From Bdellovibrionales bacterium (GTDB lineage: Bacteria; Myxococcota; XYA12-FULL-58-9; SYDY01), in NCBI GenBank assembly GCA_005801425.1, contig SYDY01000107.1:1-26769 (forward strand): DNA of 26,769 nucleotides, given 5' to 3'. The notes below the pieces were generated by a model. That model saw nothing but the letters and a program-made list of their open reading frames with translations. It made no database searches and was not told the DNA's origin. Both the position numbers and the translations under genes were made by a program. The number at the start of each line of letters is the position of its first letter. Within the stretch, counting starts at the first letter, position 1. Below, in pieces: positions 1 through 8,246 of this stretch.

Positions 1-34
1 AGCGGGAGAGGTTCATCAGAAGAGAATTTTCTAT

Positions 35-1960
35 TTACGGATTGCTGCCGTTGCTTTCTTCAAACTCGGCGTCAACCACGTTGCTGTCGGCGGCTTTGGG
101 TGCTTCGCCTTCTGGCGCACCAGGTGTTCCAGATTGCTGATACATTTTCTCAGCCATCTTGTGACTGGCAGCAGTCAACGCTTCCATCTCCGATTTGATG
201 CGTGAAGAATCACCGGAAGCCAACGCATCACGGGTGCTCTTAAGCTTGGCCTGAATATCGGCCACCGTGGCTGCATCAAGCTTCTCTTTGTATTCTTCCA
301 AATTGCGTTCAATTTGGTAGCACAACGAATCGGCTTGATTGCGTGTATCCACTTCTTCTTTGCGACGACGATCTTCCTCTGCATGTGAAGCCGCATCGTT
401 CACCATACGGTCGATATCAGCACCGGAAAGACCACCACCCGCTTGAATACGGATCTGCTGTTCTTTGCCTGTACCCTTATCGCGTGCTGAGACATTCACG
501 ATACCGTTGGCATCGATATCAAACACCACTTCAACCTGCGGCACACCGCGCGGTGCAGGTGGAATGCCTTCCAAGTGGAATTGACCAAGCAAACGGTTTT
601 CAGATGCCATGGAGCGCTCGCCTTGGTAGACTTTGACTTCTACCGAGGTTTGGCTGTCGGCCGCCGTTGAAAACACTTCACTCTTTTTGGTTGGGATCGT
701 GGTGTTACGCGGGATCAGCGTGGTCATGATGCCACCCAGCGTTTCAAGTCCCAACGACAAAGGCGTGACATCCAAGAGCAAGAGATCTTTCACGTCGCCG
801 GAAAGGATACCTGCTTGAACCGCTGCACCCACTGCTACCACTTCATCGGGGTTCACAGAACGATTGGGTTCTTTACCGAAAAACTTCTTGACCGCTTCTT
901 GCACCATGGGCACACGGGTAGAACCACCGACCAAAAGTATCTCGTGAATATCCGCAGCCGATTTGCCTGAATCTGCCAAAGCTTTGCGACAAGGCTCGAT
1001 GGAACGATCCACCAGGTCTTTGATCAAGCTTTCAAATTTGGCGCGCGACAACTTCATATTGAGATGCTTGGGACCCGATGCATCGGCCGTAAGGAACGGC
1101 AAATTGATGTCGGTTTCACCCACGGCGCTCAATTCAATTTTGGCTTTTTCGGCGGCTTCTTTGAGCCGTTGAAGAACCATTTTGTCTTTGGAAATATCCA
1201 AGCCTTGGTCTTTTTTAAATTCGTTGATCAGATAGGTCATGATCACTTCATCGAGATCATCACCACCCAGGTGCGTATCACCATTGGTTGCAAGCACTTC
1301 GACGACGTTTTCGCCCACTTCAAGGATGGAAATATCGAACGTACCACCACCGAAATCGTACACAGCAATGATCTGATCGTGCTTTTTATCGAGACCATAG
1401 GCCATGGCCGCTGCCGTTGGCTCGTTCACAATGCGCTTCACATCGAGGCCAGCAATTTTGCCCGCATCTTTGGTCGCTTGACGCTGGGCGTCGTTGAAAT
1501 ACGCAGGAACCGTAATCACTGCGGCAGTGACTTCTTGTCCCAAATAATTTTCAGCAGCGCGTTTGAGCTTTTGAAGTATTTTGGCGCTGATTTCTTGCGG
1601 CGCATAGTCCTTGCCGTCAATTTCAAAATAAGCGGCATCGCCTTTGCCACGTTTTACCTTGTACGGCACACGTGCGCATTCATCGCTCACTTCGTCGAAA
1701 CGACGTCCCATAAAACGCTTGTTTGAAAAAATCGTGTTTTCGGGGTTGGTTACGGCCTGACGGCGCGCCACTTGACCCACCATCACTTCGCCACCGCGTC
1801 CATAACCCACCACCGACGGCGTGGTTCTGGCGCCTTCTTCGTTGGCAATCACCTTAGGCTCAGCGCCTTCCATGACAGCCACAACGCTGTTGGTGGTTCC
1901 AAGATCGATACCAATAATTTTGCCCTTGGGGCTGCCTTGGCTAGGTTTTTGATCACCCAT
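35..1960 (-). CDS. dnaK: Molecular chaperone DnaK (Hsp70)
   Basis: ATP-dependent Hsp70 chaperone that binds exposed hydrophobic peptides in the cytoplasm and works with DnaJ and GrpE. The 641-residue product has the usual family length. The N-terminal ATPase domain opens with [10 protein letters not shown] (residues 15-24) and contains the actin-like signature [15 protein letters not shown]. The linker [19 protein letters not shown] leads into the substrate-binding domain, and the acidic tail ends [14 protein letters not shown]. The start was set at the ATG reading MGDQKPSQG because AGAGG lies about ten bases ahead of it. The frame stays open 19 codons further upstream, but that extension would cross the probable promoter. 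No dnaJ or grpE is visible; the gene ends 34 bases from the window edge. It is divergent from the outer-membrane protein gene at 2091. I see no CIRCE operator upstream. Confidence 0.97.
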   Translation of the reverse strand: MGDQKPSQGSPKGKIIGIDLGTTNSVVAVMEGAEPKVIANEEGARTTPSVVGYGRGGEVMVGQVARRQAVTNPENTIFSNKRFMGRRFDEVSDECARVPYKVKRGKGDAAYFEIDGKDYAPQEISAKILQKLKRAAENYLGQEVTAAVITVPAYFNDAQRQATKDAGKIAGLDVKRIVNEPTAAAMAYGLDKKHDQIIAVYDFGGGTFDISILEVGENVVEVLATNGDTHLGGDDLDEVIMTYLINEFKKDQGLDISKDKMVLQRLKEAAEKAKIELSAVGETDINLPFLTADASGPKHLNMKLSRAKFESLIKDLVDRSIEPCRKALADSGKSAADIHEILLVGGSTRVPMVQEAVKKFFGKEPNRSVNPDEVVAVGAAVQAGILSGDVKDLLLLDVTPLSLGLETLGGIMTTLIPRNTTIPTKKSEVFSTAADSQTSVEVKVYQGERSMASENRLLGQFHLEGIPPAPRGVPQVEVVFDIDANGIVNVSARDKGTGKEQQIRIQAGGGLSGADIDRMVNDAASHAEEDRRRKEEVDTRNQADSLCYQIERNLEEYKEKLDAATVADIQAKLKSTRDALASGDSSRIKSEMEALTAASHKMAEKMYQQSGTPGAPEGEAPKAADSNVVDAEFEESNGSNP

Positions 1961-2003
1961 GGCGTTTATCCTCTCATATGTTCGTGTATTAGGGCCGAAG
2001 GGT

Positions 2004-2031
2004 AGTATGGTGACCATTTTTCCACTGTCAA
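2004..2031 (-). promoter_or_regulatory. Sigma-70-like promoter of dnaK
   Basis: On the minus strand a perfect -35 box TTGACA (2026-2031) is followed after 16 bases by CATACT (2004-2009), a 4/6 match to TATAAT. The start of transcription would fall near 1997, giving a leader of about 37 bases before the dnaK ATG. The position supports the downstream dnaK start at 1960. This is a consensus match only; a heat-shock sigma factor site cannot be excluded. Confidence 0.5.
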
Positions 2032-2090
2032 GGACGGCTTTTGGCCTAATACCTTGATGCTCTAAGGCACACGGTATAGGGATACATCAA

Positions 2091-3884
2091 ATGCGTCAGA
2101 CCAGTTGGCTATTTTCGTTTATCATCCTTGCGTGGGCCACGTCGGCAGCCGCACAATCCCCAGTCAACACCAACGATGGGATGATTGCGCCCAACGATGA
2201 CTTTAATCTGGAAGACAAAGAAGTCGAGCCCACCCCAGAAGAACCAAAAACTAAAGAAAAACCGAAGAAAGAACCGGCACTTAGCCTGGCCGATTGGGAA
2301 CGCACCGACTGGGCCTTGGTAAAACCCGAAAAAGCGCTGGTCGAAGTGACAGGATACTTTCGTGCACGCAGCGGAACCTTTCGCAAGCTGAATTTCGGAA
2401 ACAACGGATACACGGAGCAAGATGGCGATGCTGGGCGACGCTATCCACTGAACGACGGCGGCAATGCCAATACCAGCTACACCGACATGCGTCTTCGCAT
2501 CATGCCGAAGATGAACATCAGCGACAATATCTCGGTGATGATGACCTTTGATGTCATGGATAATTTGGTTTTAGGGTCTACCCCTACGAATTTCCCTGAC
2601 AAAGGGGGCCCCATTGAAACCCTGTCCACCGGACAGCTCACAGGCAATCGTGCATCCCGCGATCCTCGCGATATGCTTGTAGCCAAACATGCTTACGTGC
2701 GCATGACTGCACTCAACGAGCAACTCGAATTGCGCGTAGGACGTATGCCTGACCATTGGGGCATGGGAATGCTCTACAATTCGGGTATGTGCATCGACTG
2801 CGATTTTGATCGCTCGGTCGATCGTGCCGCCGTAAGCTTCCGCCTGGCAGGACACACCATTGCACTCATGTTCGATTGGGTGGGCACAGGCCCAAGCTTT
2901 TATCCCTTTGGTGCCGATGGCCCCGGTGTGGATGGCGTGATTTGGAACGATGCCCAAGAATACGGTTTACGCGTGCACAAAGAAGATCATCCTGATGATA
3001 TCCGTGAAAAAGTTCTCCAAGGCAAAACGGTTCTCAACTACGGAATGCACAATGGCATTCGGGTGCAAAAAAGCGGCGTAAGCGGTGATCCTGTCGCCGT
3101 TGGAACGGATGTAACGAAACTTCCCACTGAAGCCCAAAAAGAATCGCGGGATGCGCTACTTTATACGGGAGATGGCTATCTGAAGTTGCATCATCGCAAT
3201 TTTCAACTTGGCATTGAAGCGGCCATTCAAGTGGGATCTTTTAAAGATAAAATTTACGATGTGAATTTAGACCCACAAAAAACCAAAATACTTATGTACG
3301 GCTTCGCTTTGGAGAGTAAATACACTTTTACAGGTGTGGCCAAAGGCACGTTGCTCTCATTTAAGTCGGGCATGGCATCGGGCGATAAAGCCCCAGGTTT
3401 TGGTGCACTTTCACGCCAAAGCAATCAACGCTATGCGGGCGGCGATAGCAGCATCAACAATTTTCAATTCAGCCCGAACTATACAGTAGGCCTGGATATG
3501 CTGGTGTATCGACGTATCATCGGAACGGTCACCGATACGTTCTATATCAGACCTGCCGTGTCCTACGATTTTAATGAAGATTTTTCGGGCGAAATCGCCA
3601 TGCTCTATTCACAAGCAGTTTATGGTGCGTCCACACCGAGTTGCACTGCAGCAAATACCGGTGACAGCGTTGCCCGCACCGGATGCAAAACACCCATGGC
3701 CCTCGAATTTGATGCCGAAGTAAGTTACGGATTGGCAAAAACCTATTTTGCAGGAAAAACGCAGCGATTGCGCGCATCCCTTGTCGGTGCGCTTGCTGTG
3801 CCGTTTGGGGCATTTACGGATACTGCGGGAAAAAGTCCAAGCCTTGCTTGGATGATTCAAGGTCGTATGTTTGTGACGTTTTAG
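2091..3884 (+). CDS. TIGR04551-like outer-membrane beta-barrel protein
   Basis: Probable outer-membrane beta-barrel protein of 597 residues. A signal peptide is clear: MRQTSW, then a hydrophobic core, with a cleavage site near ATSAAA|QS at residues 16-23. A charged, proline/glutamate/lysine-rich linker (about residues 33-65) follows. The body alternates short amphipathic strands, for example ELRVGRMPDHWGMGMLYNSG and FYIRPAVSYDFNEDFSGEIA. The chain ends in an aromatic residue (RMFVTF), as outer-membrane barrels usually do. The overall look, with the VTGYFRARSG motif early and the RVGRMPDHWGMG segment, matches my memory of the TIGR04551 family of delta-proteobacteria, whose function is not known. 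Four cysteines (CIDCD and two later) occur in probable loops. It is divergent from dnaK and followed by a hairpin element before lysA. Start: ATG with a weak AGGG upstream. Confidence 0.8.
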   Translation: MRQTSWLFSFIILAWATSAAAQSPVNTNDGMIAPNDDFNLEDKEVEPTPEEPKTKEKPKKEPALSLADWERTDWALVKPEKALVEVTGYFRARSGTFRKLNFGNNGYTEQDGDAGRRYPLNDGGNANTSYTDMRLRIMPKMNISDNISVMMTFDVMDNLVLGSTPTNFPDKGGPIETLSTGQLTGNRASRDPRDMLVAKHAYVRMTALNEQLELRVGRMPDHWGMGMLYNSGMCIDCDFDRSVDRAAVSFRLAGHTIALMFDWVGTGPSFYPFGADGPGVDGVIWNDAQEYGLRVHKEDHPDDIREKVLQGKTVLNYGMHNGIRVQKSGVSGDPVAVGTDVTKLPTEAQKESRDALLYTGDGYLKLHHRNFQLGIEAAIQVGSFKDKIYDVNLDPQKTKILMYGFALESKYTFTGVAKGTLLSFKSGMASGDKAPGFGALSRQSNQRYAGGDSSINNFQFSPNYTVGLDMLVYRRIIGTVTDTFYIRPAVSYDFNEDFSGEIAMLYSQAVYGASTPSCTAANTGDSVARTGCKTPMALEFDAEVSYGLAKTYFAGKTQRLRASLVGALAVPFGAFTDTAGKSPSLAWMIQGRMFVTF

Positions 3885-3893
3885 TGCAGAACA

Positions 3894-3917
3894 GGGCGGT
3901 TCGCGAACCGCCCCTAC
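3894..3917 (-). repeat. REP-like 24-nt hairpin element, copy 1
   Basis: Between the outer-membrane protein gene and lysA lies a perfect 20-base palindrome, GGGCGGTTCGCGAACCGCCC (3894-3913). Read on the minus strand with four more bases it is GTAGGGGCG, ten bases, CGCCC. The copy at 13532-13555 has the same ends and exactly the same length. No T-run follows, so this is not a classical intrinsic terminator, although the strong stem could still affect mRNA stability or termination. Confidence 0.7.
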
Positions 3918-3938
3918 AATAAAAATCCGGGAATACGC

Positions 3939-5225
3939 ATGGATCATTTTACGTATCAGAATGGTATTTTGTATGCCGAAGATGTTGCAGTCTCTGAGAT
4001 TGCACAGCGTTTCGGAACACCGACGTACGTCTATTCGGCAGCGACGATTACACGGCACATGACCGTGCTTCAAGCGGCGGTGAGTGGCCTACAAACACTG
4101 ATTTGCTATGCCATCAAGGCCAATGGGAATTTGGCCATTATCGAACACTTGGCACGCTTGGGCTCTGGATTTGATGCGGTAAGCGGTGGTGAATTGCTCA
4201 AGGCCTGGAAGGCTGGCGTTCCCCGAGATCGCATCATCCTAAGCGGCGTGGGCAAAGAACGTTGGGAAATTGAACTCGCACTGCGCGGTGGCATTCGTTA
4301 TCTGTGTGCCGAGTCACGCGAAGAACTCGTGTTGATTGCTGATATCGCTCAGGCACTAAAGATGCAGGCCCCTGTCGTGATCCGAGTCAATCCCAATGTG
4401 GATGCCAAAACCCATCCTTATATTTCAACAGGCCTTAAGAAAAATAAATTTGGTGTTCCCCAAGAAGAAGCGATGGAGCTCGCACGCTGGGTACATGCGC
4501 AGGGAAGCCTTAAGCTTGTGGGCATGTCATGTCACATCGGATCGCAGATCACGACACTGGCGCCTTTTGAAGATGCTGCCACACGCATGGCTCAAATCTG
4601 CAAAACACTGATCTATGAAGGGATTGGCTTAGAGCATGTGGGGATCGGTGGAGGATTGGGCATACCCTATCGCGCCGATGAAACGCCACCGGAGCCTAAA
4701 CAGTATGGTGAAGCTTTGGTGCGCATATTGGGGCCCCTCGGGCTTCAAATTGTCTTAGAGCCGGGTCGCGTGATTGTGGGCAATGCAGGCATTTTACTTG
4801 CTCGGGTTGTACGACAAAAACCTGGTGCCGAACGTCCTTTCCTAGTGATTGACACAGGCATGAACGATCTGCTGCGACCACCACTGTATGATGCGTTTCA
4901 TCAAATTATCCCTGCCGTTGAAGCCCCTCTTGATGCCAAGTTTGATGTGGTGGGGCCCATTTGTGAATCGGCAGATCTCATGGGACGCGATGTTCCCCTG
5001 CCCTCCTCGATTGCGCCAGGGGATGTGGTGGCCATTCGATCAGCCGGTGCCTACGGGTTTGTCATGGCAAGTATGTACAATGGACGACGACGTGCTGCTG
5101 AAGTGATGGTCGATGGTGATGTGGCGCGTGTTGTCAGAGCCAGAGACGGTTTTGATGAATTATGGCGAGGTGAATTTCATTGGGATGGAACGGCTGCGGA
5201 TCCACAGGTTCCTGCTACAATTTAA
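3939..5225 (+). CDS. lysA: Diaminopimelate decarboxylase
   Basis: PLP enzyme that decarboxylates meso-diaminopimelate to L-lysine, the last step of lysine synthesis, in the cytoplasm. The 428-residue length is typical. Fold-type III features appear in order: the Schiff-base lysine K60 in YAIKANGN, the GGELLKAWKAGVP segment, GLKKNKFGV (165-173), HIGSQI (199-204), the phosphate-binding GGGLG (237-241), EPGR (274-277), the active-site cysteine in CESAD (342-346) and GAYGFVMAS near the end. The start has GGGA a few bases ahead. The stop codon overlaps the stop of the convergent hydrolase gene by three bases (5223-5225 against 5222-5224). No other lysine-pathway gene is next to it. The hairpin element at 3894 separates it from the gene before. 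Confidence 0.97.
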   Translation: MDHFTYQNGILYAEDVAVSEIAQRFGTPTYVYSAATITRHMTVLQAAVSGLQTLICYAIKANGNLAIIEHLARLGSGFDAVSGGELLKAWKAGVPRDRIILSGVGKERWEIELALRGGIRYLCAESREELVLIADIAQALKMQAPVVIRVNPNVDAKTHPYISTGLKKNKFGVPQEEAMELARWVHAQGSLKLVGMSCHIGSQITTLAPFEDAATRMAQICKTLIYEGIGLEHVGIGGGLGIPYRADETPPEPKQYGEALVRILGPLGLQIVLEPGRVIVGNAGILLARVVRQKPGAERPFLVIDTGMNDLLRPPLYDAFHQIIPAVEAPLDAKFDVVGPICESADLMGRDVPLPSSIAPGDVVAIRSAGAYGFVMASMYNGRRRAAEVMVDGDVARVVRARDGFDELWRGEFHWDGTAADPQVPATI

Positions 5226-6007
5226 CGTCGGGCCACAAACCAATTCACCAAATCATCCAACGCCTCGACATGCACAAAATGGCCTACGTGAGGCAACGTA
5301 TGCACCTCAACACCCAATGCATGAAAACGAATGATGTCACTCTCCGTAATATAAGGTGAGGCGCCGCCTTGTACCACCGCAAGATGGTCAGCAATCGATT
5401 CCGCATCATGCCATTGATCCAGGACGCGAAATTGTTTCGCGAATTTCGCCAGCGTCAACCGATCAATCGCCCATGTCACCAAATCTCCATCATGTCGAAG
5501 ATTCATCAACAACCAATCGGTCGTACCACGGGGAAGGCCTGCATTGTGAAAATGTGTGCGCATGGCGTCCGATGATGACGCCCGTGCGGGTGCTGCAAGC
5601 AGCAATTCGACTATCCAATCCACATCCGAACGAATGCCCTCAGCAGGTGATGGACTTGCATCGAGCATCACAAGCGATTCGACCGCTGCACCGAGCCTTG
5701 CCGCCACACTGAGCCCCATTTTGGCGCCCAACGAATGCCCTATGAGGGTCATGGGTGCTGGAAGTGTCCTGAACCATCCCGCAAACAGATCAATCACAGC
5801 AGCGTAGTCCTCATCGGGGGTGAGGGGTGGTGAACGTCCATGCCCTGGCAAATCGATACTGATCACGCTGCAGTCGGGCACACGGCTCACCAGAGCTGTT
5901 GCAAGCGACGCCAAATTGCGTGAACGACCGAGAAAACCGTGCAAAAGTACGATAATCTTCGCCCCATGGCCAAGACGTTGATGTGCAAGAGCATATTCTG
6001 CGTTCAT
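5222..6007 (-). CDS. Alpha/beta-fold hydrolase (YbfF/ABHD11-like)
   Basis: Serine hydrolase of 261 residues with a complete alpha/beta-hydrolase layout. HGFLG (23-27) forms the oxyanion region. DLPGHGRS follows, and the nucleophile elbow GHSLG (90-94) places the catalytic serine at residue 92. The catalytic histidine lies in LPHVGHFVHVEA near the C-terminus, with a likely acidic partner in the GGASPYITESD segment. No signal peptide, so cytoplasmic. The short cap and the order of motifs resemble the YbfF/ABHD11 esterase group, but the substrate cannot be named; an acyl-ester or thioester is an inference. It is convergent with lysA with a three-to-four-base overlap, and lies downstream of the histone-like gene on the same strand, separated by two hairpins. 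Confidence 0.85.
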   Translation of the reverse strand: MNAEYALAHQRLGHGAKIIVLLHGFLGRSRNLASLATALVSRVPDCSVISIDLPGHGRSPPLTPDEDYAAVIDLFAGWFRTLPAPMTLIGHSLGAKMGLSVAARLGAAVESLVMLDASPSPAEGIRSDVDWIVELLLAAPARASSSDAMRTHFHNAGLPRGTTDWLLMNLRHDGDLVTWAIDRLTLAKFAKQFRVLDQWHDAESIADHLAVVQGGASPYITESDIIRFHALGVEVHTLPHVGHFVHVEALDDLVNWFVARR

Positions 6008-6081
6008 TGCTTGCTTTTACTCTATGTAGGGAAATTGAGAAGAACATCTTCGCACCTCGATGACGAGGGCTGTCGATAGGT

Positions 6082-6133
6082 GCACCGTTACTGGAACGGT
6101 GCCGAGGTCGCGTTCTACGTACAGAACGCGACC
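6082..6133 (-). terminator. Two tandem perfect hairpins after the histone-like gene
   Basis: Just beyond the stop of the lysine-rich gene are two back-to-back inverted repeats. The first met by transcription has an 11-bp perfect stem, GGTCGCGTTCT (6106-6116) with AGAACGCGACC (6123-6133), and a 6-base loop. The second has an 8-bp perfect stem, GCACCGTT (6082-6089) with AACGGTGC (6095-6102), and a 5-base loop. They are three bases apart. Neither has a clear T-run, so factor-dependent termination, 3'-end protection or transcript separation from the hydrolase gene are all possible. Confidence 0.55.
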
Positions 6134-6146
6134 CCCAATAACACCC

Positions 6147-6347
6147 TTAGGCTTTTGCTTTACGCACTACTCTTTTTTTAGCAGCCTTTTTACGGGTTGC
6201 TTTCTTAGCGCCGGCCTTTTTTGTGGCTTTTTTCGCGCCGGTTTTCTTAGCAGCCTTTTTACGGGTTACTTTCTTGGCAGCAACCTTCTTGGTGGCTTTT
6301 TTCTTAGTGGCCTTCTTGGTTGCTTTCTTCTTAGTTCCTACTACCAT
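6147..6347 (-). CDS. Histone H1-like lysine-repeat DNA-binding protein
   Basis: Small basic protein of 66 residues, made almost entirely of KKAT / KKAA / AKK repeats: 28 lysines, 4 arginines and no acidic residue. Such tails resemble eukaryotic histone H1 C-termini and bacterial Hc1/AlgP-type proteins, which bind and compact DNA. Binding here is inferred from composition, not from a folded domain. The start is well supported by AGGAGAG eight or so bases ahead of the ATG and by an upstream promoter with an exact TATAAT. The gene contains an internal 29-base direct repeat. It stands alone, flanked by tandem hairpins downstream and about 280 bases of non-coding DNA upstream. Composition bias makes precise family naming unsafe. 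Confidence 0.85.
   Translation of the reverse strand: MVVGTKKKATKKATKKKATKKVAAKKVTRKKAAKKTGAKKATKKAGAKKATRKKAAKKRVVRKAKA
6178..6275. repeat. 29-bp direct repeat inside the histone-like gene
   Basis: Bases 6178-6206 and 6247-6275 match at 28 of 29 positions (one G/A difference) with a 69-base period, which equals 23 codons. The repeat encodes the TRKKAAKK blocks. It suggests that the gene grew by internal duplication or is prone to slippage. Confidence 0.75.
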
Positions 6348-6446
6348 TGAGTTCTCTCCTGGTTAAAAACAGTTCAACATGCCTTTCGATGTTTTGTGCA
6401 TGTTCGTTTTCACGATCAAACACAAATACAACGAAGAGCATGATTC

Positions 6447-6475
6447 ATTATATACATTATTGAGTTGACCACCAA
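6447..6475 (-). promoter_or_regulatory. Sigma-70-like promoter of the histone-like gene
   Basis: Minus strand: TTGGTG (6470-6475), 17-base spacer, perfect TATAAT (6447-6452). The predicted leader before the ATG at 6347 is about 93 bases, long enough for an untranslated control region. The 6348-6608 stretch holds no convincing gene; apart from this promoter and the ribosome-binding site I see nothing else in it. Confidence 0.55.
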
Positions 6476-6608
6476 GCGATTCGCACAGAGTTTTGTTTTT
6501 TCTTCACGCAGGAAAGAGAACAAAGGAACACAATGATGCTTCCATCATTGCCATCACGAGCAAAAACAACAGAAAAGAAGAGTATCACATCATCTTCGAA
6601 ATATCGTT

Positions 6609-6631
6609 AAAACGACGAGAAACGTCGTTTT
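6609..6631 (-). terminator. Intrinsic terminator-like hairpin after the SDR gene
   Basis: A perfect 9-bp stem, AAAACGACG (6609-6617) with CGTCGTTTT (6623-6631), closes a 5-base loop directly after the SDR stop codon. On the minus strand the stem runs out into TTTTAA, and the left arm starts with AAAA, so it could act in both directions. Confidence 0.6.
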
Positions 6632-7431
6632 TAAGGCATTCCACCGATTGGCCACAGATCTCCCGACAAATTTCCGCCACCGTCGACATACAGCGTCTGA
6701 CCCGTAATAAACGAAGCCCAGGGTGATGCAAAAAAACAAAGAGGAACGACCACTTCTTGCACTTCACCGAGACGTTTCATGGGAGATGCGCCTTCTGCGA
6801 GCGTCAAAATGCCTTCTGGGTAGCGCGAAAGTGCCTCTGTTTTAATCACGCCAGGCGCTATCGCGTTGATGCGAATACCAAATCGTGCCCACTCGGTGGC
6901 CAATGTTTTGGTGATGTTGTCGACCCCCGCACGCGCAGCACCCGTATGCACCATCCCTGGAAAACCGCGGGCCATATTTGCAATAACATTAACAATCACG
7001 CCATGATGCGCAGGGATCATCGCCTGGTTCGCAACTGCATGAATCATATTCCAAGTACCTAAAAGATTGTTTCGTACTACCGCTTCAAAACCGCGCGGTG
7101 AAATATTTTCGGCGGGCGCAGGAAATTGTCCGCCGGCGTTGTTAACAAGCACATCTATGTGGCCAAAAGATGCTAGAATCGACTCTACGACCTCGGAAAC
7201 ACGTTGTGCATCGCGCGTGTCGCATGGCCAAAACCGAACGCGTTCGCCCGTTGGGTCCAATGCCAGTGCTGCCTTTGAGAGAACTTCTTCACGCCGTCCG
7301 AGCAATGCTAACTGTGCGCCACTGTTGAAAAAAATTTCAGCGGCGCCATAACCAAGTCCCGTTCCACCGCCGGTAATGATCACCACTTGTCCAGCAAACA
7401 TGTCAGGCGAAAAATGAAATGCATTTGTCAT
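6631..7431 (-). CDS. SDR oxidoreductase, enoyl/dienoyl-CoA reductase-like
   Basis: Short-chain dehydrogenase/reductase, 266 residues, with a Rossmann fold for NAD(P)H. The cofactor loop TGGGTGLG lies near the N-terminus, and VLVNNAGGQFPAP and NAIAPGVIKTEALSRYP follow. The segment HTGAARAGVDNITKTLATEW strongly recalls peroxisomal trans-2-enoyl-CoA reductase and bacterial 2,4-dienoyl-CoA reductase relatives. The classical YxxxK catalytic tyrosine is replaced by aspartate (DNITK), as I recall is common in that atypical subgroup. A role in fatty-acid or acyl-CoA reduction is therefore a reasonable guess, not proven. The start at ATG (MTNAFHFSP) was chosen over a TTG 14 codons upstream because the TTG sits at the predicted transcription start. 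Neither has a good Shine-Dalgarno. A terminator hairpin follows the stop. Confidence 0.85.
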   Translation of the reverse strand: MTNAFHFSPDMFAGQVVIITGGGTGLGYGAAEIFFNSGAQLALLGRREEVLSKAALALDPTGERVRFWPCDTRDAQRVSEVVESILASFGHIDVLVNNAGGQFPAPAENISPRGFEAVVRNNLLGTWNMIHAVANQAMIPAHHGVIVNVIANMARGFPGMVHTGAARAGVDNITKTLATEWARFGIRINAIAPGVIKTEALSRYPEGILTLAEGASPMKRLGEVQEVVVPLCFFASPWASFITGQTLYVDGGGNLSGDLWPIGGMP

Positions 7432-7479
7432 CACACATGCATAGCGAAGATCTCGTGTTGCGAGAATGGACAAGCCTAA

Positions 7480-7508
7480 AGTTTACGCGCATAGACCGTT
7501 TGTCTGAA
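7480..7508 (-). promoter_or_regulatory. Possible promoter of the SDR gene
   Basis: Minus strand: TTCAGA (7503-7508), 17-base spacer, TAAACT (7480-7485), each 4/6 to consensus. Transcription would begin near 7473, giving a leader of roughly 42 bases to the ATG at 7431. The site lies in the short divergent region shared with the PEGA lipoprotein gene. Confidence 0.35.
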
Positions 7509-7532
7509 AAACATGAACCTAAGGAGCCTTTC

Positions 7533-8246
7533 ATGCGCTTCGCGAAATACACCGCGTGGCTACCCCTGATTTTCATCTCAGCCGGTTGCAACGTATGGGA
7601 AACTCTCAAAGAAATTACGCGAGAAGAGTTGCCCTTGCTGTCTGAACCCAATGTTCGCCTTGAGGTCACACCTTCCACTGGGATTGCCATCCATCTTGAT
7701 GGAAAACAGGTCGCGACCAGTGCACCATGGATCCTTCGCAATGTACCGGAAGGCCTCCATACCCTTGAAATACGGGCAATGGGCTATTTTCCTGTACAGC
7801 TACCGCTTGATGTAAAAAGAGGCGAAAGTCTGCGTGTACCGATTGTTTTACGTCCTCGAAAACCTGTTGAATTTATAGAAAAGGAACCCGTGCCCCAAAC
7901 AGAGAAAGAGGAAAAAAAGGTTGACGCGCTTATCGCCGTATCTCTTCGTGTAAGCATGCGCCCCAAGGCGCCCATCATGCTTGAAGGCGTACCCGTGGTC
8001 ATCGACCAGAAAATTACATTCAAAAAACCACAAGGCACTTTGGACATCGGCGAAATGCGTCTTCTGTACCGGCTTGAACCCGAAGGTAAGTTGTTTTTAC
8101 GGCCAACCATCGACCAAGGCATTTGGGACAAAGACACCCAACCCATTGAAGCCGATGAAGAGTTTGCGATGACGACAGGAAGCGTCAAGCTGCACCGCAT
8201 GTCCGTCAATGGGACCGATCAACACGTAACCATCACGCGCGAATGA
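7533..8246 (+). CDS. PEGA-domain lipoprotein
   Basis: Predicted lipoprotein of 237 residues. MRFAKY is followed by a hydrophobic stretch and the lipobox ISAGC, with the lipidated cysteine at residue 19. Residues about 40-108 form a PEGA domain: a beta-rich repeat with HLDGKQVATSAPWILRNVPEGLHTLEIRAMGY and a VPIVLRP end. PEGA domains are carbohydrate- or envelope-associated modules named after a PEGA motif; no exact function is known. A charged hinge EKEPVPQTEKEEKK follows, then a C-terminal region I do not recognise. The ATG was chosen because AAGGAG sits seven bases ahead and gives an exact signal peptide; the frame is open further upstream but without these signs. The last 28 bases overlap the end of the convergent aminotransferase gene. 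It is divergent from the SDR gene. Confidence 0.88.
   Translation: MRFAKYTAWLPLIFISAGCNVWETLKEITREELPLLSEPNVRLEVTPSTGIAIHLDGKQVATSAPWILRNVPEGLHTLEIRAMGYFPVQLPLDVKRGESLRVPIVLRPRKPVEFIEKEPVPQTEKEEKKVDALIAVSLRVSMRPKAPIMLEGVPVVIDQKITFKKPQGTLDIGEMRLLYRLEPEGKLFLRPTIDQGIWDKDTQPIEADEEFAMTTGSVKLHRMSVNGTDQHVTITRE

Noticed and set aside
1064-1726. A 220-codon plus-strand open frame opposite dnaK
   Set aside because: It lies wholly inside the well-conserved dnaK gene, has odd composition and no ribosome-binding site; it is a shadow frame.
1961-2090. Search for a CIRCE heat-shock operator ahead of dnaK
   Set aside because: No TTAGCACTC-N9-GAGTGCTAA pattern is present; only a sigma-70-like promoter is seen.
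6493-6726. A 77-codon plus-strand frame starting in the gap before the SDR gene
   Set aside because: It overlaps the SDR gene and its terminator hairpin, has no ribosome-binding site and does not look like a protein.
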